From Promethearchaeota archaeon (GTDB taxonomy: Archaea > Asgardarchaeota > Lokiarchaeia > Sigynarchaeales > SOKP01), in NCBI GenBank assembly GCA_016839635.1, contig JAEOTV010000022.1:1-6164 (forward strand): a stretch of DNA of 6,164 bases, written 5' to 3'. A model generated the notes under the pieces. It was not told the origin of the DNA. It saw only the letters and a list, made by a program, of their open reading frames with translations, and ran no database searches. This document shows positions 1-4,945 of this stretch, piece after piece (position 1 is the stretch's first letter; each line of letters starts with the position of its first letter). A program made the translations under genes and the position numbers.

Positions 1-854
1 ATTTTGTCAGCTAAATGACCTCCTGGGATCTGAAAAATCATTGTTGAAATGCTTAACCACATTCCTATGAAAGCCAGCTGTTCAAGGGATAATCCGTATT
101 GAGCTCTCAAACCGGCTCCCATAATTGACATTGAAATATTATAAATGAATATATCTAGTACTAAGAAGATTAATACAGCTCTTTTCTTAGGTGATTTAAG
201 GATATTACTCCACGTACTCAGCTTTTTATCAATATTTTCTTTAAAAATCGCAGTATCTTTAGATTTTTTATATCTGAGGTCAGAAATTACGAAAATATTG
301 ATAAGATAGTTGATAGAGTCTAATAATAGGTAAATAATAAAATAAACTCGAATATCTTTAACAATATCAAGCATTACAAAAAATTCCCCACAAATATTGC
401 CGATAAATATACCAAAAAACATCAAACCAAACAAAATCCCCTTCTTCATTTTATCACTACTTTCCGAAATAAACATATTGTATCCAATCTCTCCAAACGC
501 TCCACTTAAATGAAAGAAGATGATTCCTGGAACTAGATGTATAAGGTTTTCGGTAAATAATAGGAACATCATTCCAATGTAAAAAAAAGGCATTTCAAGC
601 AACCAAACTTTTTTGCGGTTAAATTTATCAGATAACCTTCCCACCCAGGGTTTTGGTAGAAATAGGAGGATACCTCCCAGAGTTACAAGAATACCCGTTA
701 TAAAGACTGATTCTGTTATTTCTAACAAAAACAGTTGATATCCTAGATAGAATGGTCTCGAGGCGAATCCATAAATTGAACTAATGACAAATAAAGCCCA
801 CAGATTTCTTTTTTGAACTTTATCAATTTCCTCTGAATTACCTAGTAGATTCAT
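1..854 (-). CDS. Major facilitator superfamily (MFS) transporter, N-terminal ~284 residues, truncated at window edge
   Basis: This is an inner-membrane secondary transporter; its substrate cannot be told from the sequence. The frame is open from the ATG at 854 to the window edge, giving 284 residues, against about 400 for a full MFS protein, so about eight of twelve helices are present. Hydrophobic helices are visible at about residues 18-44, 50-67, 88-102, 104-118, 138-163, 170-190, 225-247 and 259-276. The family signature motif A lies in the loop between helices 2 and 3 as GRLSDKFNRKK (72-82). A second copy, GGHLADK (278-284), lies at the expected 8-9 loop, as known for the two-fold pseudo-symmetry of MFS proteins. 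The start at 854 is preferred because AGGTGA lies 8 bases upstream. An in-frame ATG at 905 would add 17 polar residues and lies only about 30 bases after a TATA-like box, so it remains possible. The gene is divergent from the small membrane ORF at 1378. Confidence 0.9.
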   Translation of the reverse strand, partial: MNLLGNSEEIDKVQKRNLWALFVISSIYGFASRPFYLGYQLFLLEITESVFITGILVTLGGILLFLPKPWVGRLSDKFNRKKVWLLEMPFFYIGMMFLLFTENLIHLVPGIIFFHLSGAFGEIGYNMFISESSDKMKKGILFGLMFFGIFIGNICGEFFVMLDIVKDIRVYFIIYLLLDSINYLINIFVISDLRYKKSKDTAIFKENIDKKLSTWSNILKSPKKRAVLIFLVLDIFIYNISMSIMGAGLRAQYGLSLEQLAFIGMWLSISTMIFQIPGGHLADK

Positions 855-862
855 TATTCTCT

Positions 863-868
863 TCACCT
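863..868 (-). promoter_or_regulatory. Ribosome binding site of the MFS gene
   Basis: On the minus strand, AGGTGA lies 8 bases before the ATG at 854 and matches the archaeal anti-Shine-Dalgarno sequence (complement of CACCTCC). It is the main reason for choosing this start over the in-frame ATG at 905. It is also one of the few clear Shine-Dalgarno sequences in the window. Confidence 0.6.
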
Positions 869-933
869 TGTACCTTTTGCTAATTGGGGAATACTCTGTT
901 AACATCGATCATTACCCTCTATATATCTCTATG

Positions 934-943
934 AATATAAAAA
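934..943 (-). promoter_or_regulatory. Probable TATA box of the MFS gene
   Basis: The minus strand reads TTTTTATATT here, matching the archaeal TATA consensus. Transcription would be expected to start about 25 bases downstream, near 910-915. That gives a leader of about 55-60 bases before the ATG at 854, or an almost leaderless message if the ATG at 905 is used. AT richness makes chance TATA matches common. Confidence 0.4.
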
Positions 944-996
944 TAATAACCTTGAGTTCATAGCGATATTGTGATAGGGTAAGATGCATGGTTTAA

Positions 997-1017
997 AGTA
1001 ATTTAAATTAAATTACT
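997..1017. repeat. Perfect 9-bp inverted repeat, AT-rich
   Basis: AGTAATTTA and its reverse complement TAAATTACT are separated by three bases (AAT). The site lies about 55 bases upstream of the putative MFS TATA box. It could be an operator or simply a low-complexity AT palindrome. Confidence 0.4.
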
Positions 1018-1214
1018 CTTGCATAAAATTTATCGCCATAAACTTAATCCATTTTAAATCACTATATATTAAATGGCTAGGCTACTATTTAAGCTTTTCG
1101 ACAGTTTTGTGGCATGATATTTCATTTTTCATTACTATGAAATTATATTTTGAATGTTAGAAAGGAGTCTCAACATTAAGCGATAAAATCGTCGTAAATC
1201 TTAAATACAATATT

Positions 1215-1236
1215 GTCTCTATAGGTTCTTAGAGAC
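1215..1236. repeat. Perfect 7-bp hairpin with 8-base loop
   Basis: GTCTCTA and TAGAGAC flank the loop TAGGTTCT. No coding frame crosses it convincingly and no T tract follows, so it is not a typical terminator. It lies about 75 bases upstream of the TATA-like box that may drive the small membrane gene, so an operator role is possible. Confidence 0.35.
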
Positions 1237-1308
1237 TTAAATAAACCGAATTCCTAAAGAAATTGGTGGATCCTTATACTCTTCGTTTATCTTGAACCTG
1301 GATGGGAC

Positions 1309-1315
1309 TTATATA
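1309..1315 (+). promoter_or_regulatory. Possible TATA box for the small membrane protein and RING-like gene
   Basis: TTATATA lies about 63 bases before the ATG at 1378, placing a start of transcription near 1336-1340 and a leader of about 40 bases. If this is the real promoter, translation from 1378 is favoured and the open frame upstream is mostly untranscribed. It lies inside that upstream open frame, so the two readings compete. Confidence 0.3.
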
Positions 1316-1377
1316 CATTAGTTATTTTTATTAGTACCGCTGACGCAATTGTTTATCTCGCTTTTGGTCTGTATTAT

Positions 1378-1608
1378 ATGATAAAACACAATATTTTTGA
1401 TAAAGGGGTAGTTATTCCGCTCTTATGGAGTCTTATGTTATTTTTATTCCCAGTTTTAATTTGGATCGTGCCAAAATTAGTGGAAAGGGATAAAGGTAAT
1501 TTTTTTGCGAGTGCAATCATGATTTGGGGTTTGGGTATTATTACAATCATTTTTATTATAATTTTATATCTAATTAATGTAAAACGGAGTACAAGAAAAG
1601 AAGTTTAA
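1378..1608 (+). CDS. Small two-helix membrane protein of unknown function, possibly the C-terminal part of a larger gene
   Basis: From the ATG at 1378 the product is 76 residues with two hydrophobic segments, about residues 11-33 and 43-67, joined by a short charged loop (KLVERDKGN) and ending in a basic tail (KRSTRKEV). I do not recognise the family. No good Shine-Dalgarno precedes the ATG. The same frame stays open back to 1258, after a TAA at 1255. That stretch reads as plausible membrane protein: a Trp-rich start, then a hydrophobic segment at about 1309-1377 that would be a third helix. No ATG, GTG or TTG occurs in that extension. The gene may therefore be 5'-truncated, may use an unusual start such as ATT, or the upstream coding look may be chance. 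The stop is 15 bases before the RING-like gene, so the two are probably co-transcribed. Confidence 0.55.
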   Translation: MIKHNIFDKGVVIPLLWSLMLFLFPVLIWIVPKLVERDKGNFFASAIMIWGLGIITIIFIIILYLINVKRSTRKEV

Positions 1609-1623
1609 TTTAAAACATTTATA

Positions 1624-1797
1624 ATGAAACGAATTTGTGACTCCTGCGGGAAAGAAAAGGAGATTTTGGGAGGAAAAACATGCGAAAATGGCCATTTTAT
1701 CTGTAAGACTTGCGTTTCTCAAAGAGTCGGAGTTTTTGACACAGTAGTTCTTGGTTCAAAAGCAACGTGTCCATTGGATGGAAAACCATTAAGGTAA
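1624..1797 (+). CDS. 57-residue RING-finger-like zinc protein with CPLD terminal motif
   Basis: This small cysteine-rich protein is too short for most gene finders. Its potential ligands are C5, C8, C20, H24, C27, C30, C49 and D52, with spacing C-x2-C-x11-C-x3-H-x2-C-x2-C-x18-C-x2-D. Every interval fits the RING consensus of the C3HC4 type, with Asp as eighth ligand. Asp in a CPLD motif is known from the eukaryotic cullin-RING subunit RBX1. The cross-brace would pair C5/C8/C27/C30 and C20/H24/C49/D52. Pro after the seventh ligand, typical of RINGs, is present (P50). Against E3 activity, the hydrophobic residue inside the first CxxC and the Trp before the seventh ligand, both used to bind E2 enzymes, are absent. 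Small RING proteins are known from Asgard archaea and Caldiarchaeum. No ubiquitin, E1 or E2 gene is in view. It could instead be a structural two-zinc protein. The start lies 15 bases after the upstream gene, without a Shine-Dalgarno. Confidence 0.75.
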   Translation: MKRICDSCGKEKEILGGKTCENGHFICKTCVSQRVGVFDTVVLGSKATCPLDGKPLR

Positions 1798-1832
1798 AAA
1801 TATTAGTTTTTGAAAGATAAATGTCTTTTTTA
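1798..1832. terminator. Convergent T-rich termination region
   Basis: The stop codons of the RING-like gene and the convergent wHTH-TPR gene are 32 bases apart. For rightward transcription there are T runs at 1807-1811 and 1826-1831. For leftward transcription a T5 run lies at 1800-1796. Archaeal RNA polymerase terminates at oligo-T tracts without needing a hairpin, so this short stretch could serve both genes. Confidence 0.45.
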
Positions 1833-3737
1833 CTGGATATTTACCGCTTTTGGTCCATCATCTAATAGAAAAAGATCTACGATAGAAAGCCATTTTTTTT
1901 TAGTATCAGGATCATTTATGATTTTATTTACAAGATTTTTCCCTATTTTGAGATTTTCAACACCTAACTCAAGATTTCCAAGAATTTTATAGCAGATACC
2001 TAATTTAATATAAGTCTGGTAAATATACCATTCATGTCCACCTAAAACCATAGCTTTTATAAATTTTTTAGCTGCTTCTTCATATTCTTCAAAATACATT
2101 AAAATTTCACCATAAGTATCGTAATATATTCCCGTATCAGTTTCATTCTCAATAAGTTTCTGAATTACTTTTATTGCTTCTTCTTTTCTGTCTAAAAAAC
2201 GCAGCCAATACGCTTTATAACTAAGAAGATCATGATCTTTTGGATATTTTTGGATCAAATTATTAATCAACTCTAGCCCGCTTTCAATGTTTTTCGTTTT
2301 TTTAAGGACTAATGCTTTTACAATTTGAATAACCTTTTCATTTTCAGGGAAAGTTTCAAGGATTTTATCCAAGATTTTTAAGGATTCGCCATATTGGTTG
2401 AAATAAATCAAAATTTTTATTTTTGAAAGGTGTAAAACAAAGTTCATTGGATCAGATTTAAGTTCCTTCTCAATCTCTTTAACTTTTTCTTTATATTGGT
2501 TTTCTAAATTATTAGTACCATTAATTAGAAATATATCTGATGTATTCTGCCAAATCATTCCTTCTAACTTATCATAATTGCTTTTTAACTTTCTTTTACT
2601 CTTTATTTTATAGGCTAAGACTCTAATATATTCAGGTAAAAAGTCTCGTAATTGATCTTTTAAATCTTCATTAAATATTTTATCACAGATTTCTTCGAGG
2701 ATATCATTTATTAAGGAGGTATAAGTCTCGGATTTACCAAACTTCACTAAAAATGTATATTTTGTAATATGGTCCTCAGTAATCGCTCGAAGTATCTTTT
2801 CTAGTTTATCATCCGATCGGAAATAATAACTCCTATCAGGAAAGACTTCTATTTTGAAAAATTTAAGAGTAAATAAATTGCTTTCAACAACCTCATCTAC
2901 CCAAAAATCAAGAGTCTTTCTTTTTATTTGATAAATTCTTGAGAAATCATCAAAAGAGATATATTCAGGGTAAAAATCAGGATGATTGATTGAAATAAAG
3001 AGTATTATTTTATCAAAATCTACTTCATCTCTTAAAATATTACTTACTTTTGAATAATCCAACTTTAATTTATTATTGACAAACCTAAATCTAATGTTAT
3101 CATTAGTGATTTTGAATTTGTCGAAAAATCTTAATGTTTTTTTAGTAGTTTCATCAACTCTTTTACTTTCTTCTTCTAAAATTGTTTGTCTATCTAAGTC
3201 GTAATTTTGCAGCATAAGTGAATATTTTTTTTTGCCTAATTGTGTAATAAAATATTTTCTTTCTTCTTTTATTAATGAGCCCTCTTGAACTAGTGAACTT
3301 AGACTCTTTGATAATGGGGATTGCGAGATCGAGAGAGGTTTTTTAAGAAAGTCAGATCTTTTACAATAATTATTATTATAAACCATCCATAGAATCCAGT
3401 GGGAATAATTTCTCCCGCTTCTTAAGATGATTTCAGGTGGAAAACTTAGCTTTCGCTCCTCTTTTAGAGCTTTAGATAATTCATGATATCTTTTTTTCCC
3501 TTCGGGAGTAATTCTATATTGTCCTTTGGAGAAATTATCCACCAATTCTTTTTGTTTCAAAGTCTTTAAATGCCGGGAAAGTGTAGATAGGGGGATCTCA
3601 ATTGGTTTTTGGATAAAAGTTGACCACTCACATTTATCATTATTATTTAACATCCATAGAATAATTTGATCATAATTCTTCTGATACAGTTTCGGGGGGT
3701 TAAGAATCTCTTGAGAGGGGTAATTAATTTTTCCCAT
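1830..3737 (-). CDS. Multi-winged-helix regulator with C-terminal TPR array (635 residues)
   Basis: This is probably a cytoplasmic DNA-binding one-component regulator that senses or recruits partners through its TPR half. Two winged-helix domains of MarR/PadR-like form occupy about residues 20-88 and 109-177. They are tandem copies of each other: both begin with a Tyr, then ILWM and an Asn run, both have a KP before the recognition region, an L-S-x-x-L core, and a wing of form Y(R/F)IT followed by GKK. A helical, charged linker follows at about 180-236. A probable third winged helix spans about 237-318, with a strongly aromatic wing (SYYF, 303-306). TPR-like helix pairs run from about 412 to 605 with consensus features such as A-W at 509-511, the EEAIKVIQKLI helix (519-529) and EEYEEAAKKFIKAM (550-563). 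No ATPase or membrane segment is seen. The gene is divergent from the exported protein gene and shares a site-rich upstream region. The ATG at 3737 has no Shine-Dalgarno. Confidence 0.85.
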   Translation of the reverse strand: MGKINYPSQEILNPPKLYQKNYDQIILWMLNNNDKCEWSTFIQKPIEIPLSTLSRHLKTLKQKELVDNFSKGQYRITPEGKKRYHELSKALKEERKLSFPPEIILRSGRNYSHWILWMVYNNNYCKRSDFLKKPLSISQSPLSKSLSSLVQEGSLIKEERKYFITQLGKKKYSLMLQNYDLDRQTILEEESKRVDETTKKTLRFFDKFKITNDNIRFRFVNNKLKLDYSKVSNILRDEVDFDKIILFISINHPDFYPEYISFDDFSRIYQIKRKTLDFWVDEVVESNLFTLKFFKIEVFPDRSYYFRSDDKLEKILRAITEDHITKYTFLVKFGKSETYTSLINDILEEICDKIFNEDLKDQLRDFLPEYIRVLAYKIKSKRKLKSNYDKLEGMIWQNTSDIFLINGTNNLENQYKEKVKEIEKELKSDPMNFVLHLSKIKILIYFNQYGESLKILDKILETFPENEKVIQIVKALVLKKTKNIESGLELINNLIQKYPKDHDLLSYKAYWLRFLDRKEEAIKVIQKLIENETDTGIYYDTYGEILMYFEEYEEAAKKFIKAMVLGGHEWYIYQTYIKLGICYKILGNLELGVENLKIGKNLVNKIINDPDTKKKWLSIVDLFLLDDGPKAVNIQ

Positions 3738-3790
3738 ATTTGATGAATGTAGATTATTTTGTTCAATAGGTATTGATTGGGTATTTTTCT

Positions 3791-3801
3791 ATTTAATATT
3801 T
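3791..3801 (-). promoter_or_regulatory. Probable TATA box of the wHTH-TPR gene
   Basis: The minus strand reads AAATATTAAAT here. Transcription would start about 25 bases downstream, near 3771, leaving a leader of about 34 bases before the ATG at 3737. The position suits an archaeal promoter, though the AT-rich background makes this tentative. Confidence 0.4.
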
Positions 3802-3810
3802 ATTTCTCAG

Positions 3811-3852
3811 AACTTCCACGATTGATCGAAACTTCCCTGAAACTACCGGTAG
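3811..3852. promoter_or_regulatory. Repeated AACTTCC elements and CTACCGGTAG palindrome between divergent promoters
   Basis: AACTTCC occurs at 3811-3817 and 3830-3836, and a one-mismatch copy, AACTACC, at 3841-3847. The last copy runs into a perfect 10-bp palindrome, CTACCGGTAG (3843-3852), which is unusually GC-rich for this window. The cluster sits between the TATA-like boxes of the wHTH-TPR gene and the exported protein gene, where an activator or shared regulator would bind. The wHTH-TPR protein is the obvious candidate, by inference only. Confidence 0.45.
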
Positions 3853-3858
3853 CTTGAC

Positions 3859-3865
3859 TTTAAAT
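3859..3865 (+). promoter_or_regulatory. Probable TATA box of the exported protein gene
   Basis: TTTAAAT lies about 60 bases before the ATG at 3926. A start of transcription about 25 bases downstream would fall near 3886-3889, at the left edge of the perfect inverted repeat 3886-3912. A second AT-rich element (TATAT, 3871-3875) nearby is an alternative. Confidence 0.35.
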
Positions 3866-3885
3866 GGCACTATATCTCAACATTT

Positions 3886-3912
3886 AATTAATCATCCTAT
3901 TGATGATTAATT
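3886..3912. repeat. Perfect 11-bp inverted repeat before the exported protein gene (operator or leader hairpin)
   Basis: AATTAATCATC and GATGATTAATT are perfect reverse complements separated by CTATT. With a two-base bulge the pairing extends outward through ATTT (3882-3885) and AAAT (3915-3918). The site is centred at 3899, about 13 bases before the ATG at 3926 and at the predicted transcription start. Repressors in archaea commonly bind over the start site, so a dimeric winged-helix operator fits. In RNA it would form an AU-rich hairpin in the leader. Confidence 0.55.
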
Positions 3913-3925
3913 TTAAATCAAAAAA

Positions 3926-4672
3926 ATGAAGTTGAAAAAAATGAACAGAACTAAATTAGTACCGAAATTGTTAATATTCCTTATTTTAGGAATAGTTATC
4001 TTGAGCTTCTCTACGTCAGTTCAAGGCTCTACAACAATTAGACCAATAGACGATTATGCTGGAGAATATACAATCTTTTATGGTGTTGATCTTCCAGGAT
4101 CATTCATAGGTTGGGGTGATCCGGATTCAGGGTTAGTTATTCATCCACATGCTGGTAATTGGTTAGATCCATTAGAAGCACCTATCCCTCATTTAAACTG
4201 GCTCTTCTGGGAATATAAACTTTTAGCACAATGTCCACATGAAGGAAATATCATGGAAAGAGTCATAGATGAAGAACATACCTTAATTTCTATAAATCTA
4301 CATGTAAAAGAAGTTCCCTTCATGTTGTTCAATTTATATTTCTCTGGGATTTACCCCTATTATTGCAACTATGAACCATTATCCGCAGGTATTATGAACT
4401 ATAACTTACAATGTAAGATTATTTTCAATACTGAGTTTCTTTATGAATGGTTTGAAGAGTATGGGAGATTGCCATCACTTTTTGAAATTTTTAATAATCC
4501 TCTTAACATAATTCCGTTAGATCTTGTTCCTCTGATAACATTCATGCATATAACTGGGCAAGGTTTTTTAACTGAAGGAGGAGATGGTATAGTCAAACTC
4601 AATCAGGTTGCGATCTGGGATCCAGAGCTTGGAGATTATAAATGGCCTGTAGAAATTGTAATCAATAAATAA
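3926..4672 (+). CDS. Exported protein of unknown function with N-terminal signal sequence (248 residues)
   Basis: The N terminus is a clear export signal: a basic stretch (KLKKMNRTKLVPK, 2-14), a hydrophobic core (about 15-30) and a likely cleavage after VQG near residue 34, leaving a mature protein of about 214 residues. If uncleaved, the segment would act as a membrane anchor. The mature part is rich in aromatics, Pro and Gly, as in extracellular beta-type proteins, and has no second strong membrane segment. Possible metal-binding or catalytic residues include HPH (73-75), C103-P-H105, H118, H126, C147 and C163; these are visible, but their role is inference. The C terminus carries a short acidic-aromatic motif (WDPELGDYKW, 231-240). 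I do not recognise the family with confidence, though it may belong to lineage-restricted secreted proteins of Asgard archaea. The ATG at 3941 (Met6) is an alternative start that keeps the signal intact. It is divergent from the wHTH-TPR gene, its likely regulator. Confidence 0.8.
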   Translation: MKLKKMNRTKLVPKLLIFLILGIVILSFSTSVQGSTTIRPIDDYAGEYTIFYGVDLPGSFIGWGDPDSGLVIHPHAGNWLDPLEAPIPHLNWLFWEYKLLAQCPHEGNIMERVIDEEHTLISINLHVKEVPFMLFNLYFSGIYPYYCNYEPLSAGIMNYNLQCKIIFNTEFLYEWFEEYGRLPSLFEIFNNPLNIIPLDLVPLITFMHITGQGFLTEGGDGIVKLNQVAIWDPELGDYKWPVEIVINK

Positions 4673-4711
4673 AAACGTTGCTTATTAAATTATTTTAATT
4701 TTAAATCAAGA

Positions 4712-4800
4712 TATAGAAATTGGAGGAATTAGTTTAGATAAAATAGAACCAGATGGAGCTACTACTAATCCAATAATCCTCCATTCTATACTTTTTTTTT
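4712..4800 (+). terminator. Hairpin with T9 tract downstream of the exported protein gene
   Basis: The arms 4712-4731 and 4774-4790 pair as TATAGAA, TGGAGGA and TTA, with a two-base and a one-base bulge on the left side, around a loop of about 42 bases. A run of nine T follows at 4792-4800. The T tract alone would suffice for archaeal termination. The loop is longer than usual, so the stem may have another role or be coincidental, and the same bases lie within an open, protein-like frame (4689-4820). Confidence 0.45.
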
Positions 4801-4905
4801 ATTTAAACCTTAATATTTAATGCAAAGAAAGTATCTAATTTTTAAAATGAAAAATAAAACTAGGGTTCTTTACATTACATTTAAAACTGTGATTAGTTTA
4901 ATAAA

Positions 4906-4915
4906 TTATATATTT
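4906..4915 (+). promoter_or_regulatory. Probable TATA box of the TPR gene
   Basis: TTATATATTT ends 30 bases before the ATG at 4946. Transcription starting about 25 bases from its centre would begin near 4936, giving a leader of about 10 bases. A weak purine-rich GAAGAG at 4935-4940 is the only ribosome-binding candidate. Near-leaderless translation is therefore likely. Confidence 0.5.
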
Positions 4916-4945
4916 AACACGATAGTCCAATTTTGAAGAGTATTC

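Larger units (their letters stand above)
906..1377. other. Non-coding stretch between the MFS gene and the small membrane ORF
   Basis: No ORF with an acceptable start and coding character is visible on either strand across most of this region. The only ATG-started frames I found are about 14-15 codons long. It holds the MFS promoter, two perfect small hairpins (997-1017 and 1215-1236), and a TATA-like box at 1309-1315. From 1258 the frame of the downstream membrane protein is already open and protein-like. No tRNA, rRNA or box C/D pattern was recognised. Confidence 0.6.
4673..4945. other. Gap between the exported protein gene and the TPR gene, with a protein-like open frame at 4689-4820
   Basis: No gene with a normal start is supported. 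The gap contains the hairpin and T tract and the promoter of the next gene. A frame open from 4689 to the TAA at 4818-4820 reads convincingly like protein over about 27 codons (4707-4787), with a pattern such as IEIGGISLDKIEPDGATT, but it has no ATG, GTG or TTG start and is cut off upstream by a TAA at 4686. It may be a decayed gene fragment. An ATG-started 29-codon frame at 4847-4936 has no ribosome binding site and overlaps the promoter. Confidence 0.4.

Noticed and set aside
1074..1150. Tiny frames on both strands (about 14-15 codons), such as the one starting at the ATG near 1073
   Set aside because: They are too short, lack ribosome binding sites, and overlap each other in AT-rich spacer.
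960..1377. Possible CRISPR repeats, tRNA or box C/D RNA in the spacer
   Set aside because: No regularly spaced direct repeats, no cloverleaf with a T-loop consensus and no C/D box pair could be found by eye.
1810..1992. 60-codon ORF on the plus strand
   Set aside because: It lies antisense to the C-terminal coding region of the wHTH-TPR gene; the translation is Ser/Phe-rich and typical of a shadow frame.
3907..4709. 15-base direct repeat TTAATTTTAAATCAA at 3907-3921 and 4695-4709, flanking the exported protein gene
   Set aside because: It could suggest a mobile insertion, but the sequence is low-complexity AT, there are no terminal inverted repeats, and there is no transposase. Chance is the simpler explanation.
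4847..4936. 29-codon ATG-started frame upstream of the TPR gene
   Set aside because: It is short, has no Shine-Dalgarno, and runs through the probable TATA box of the TPR gene.
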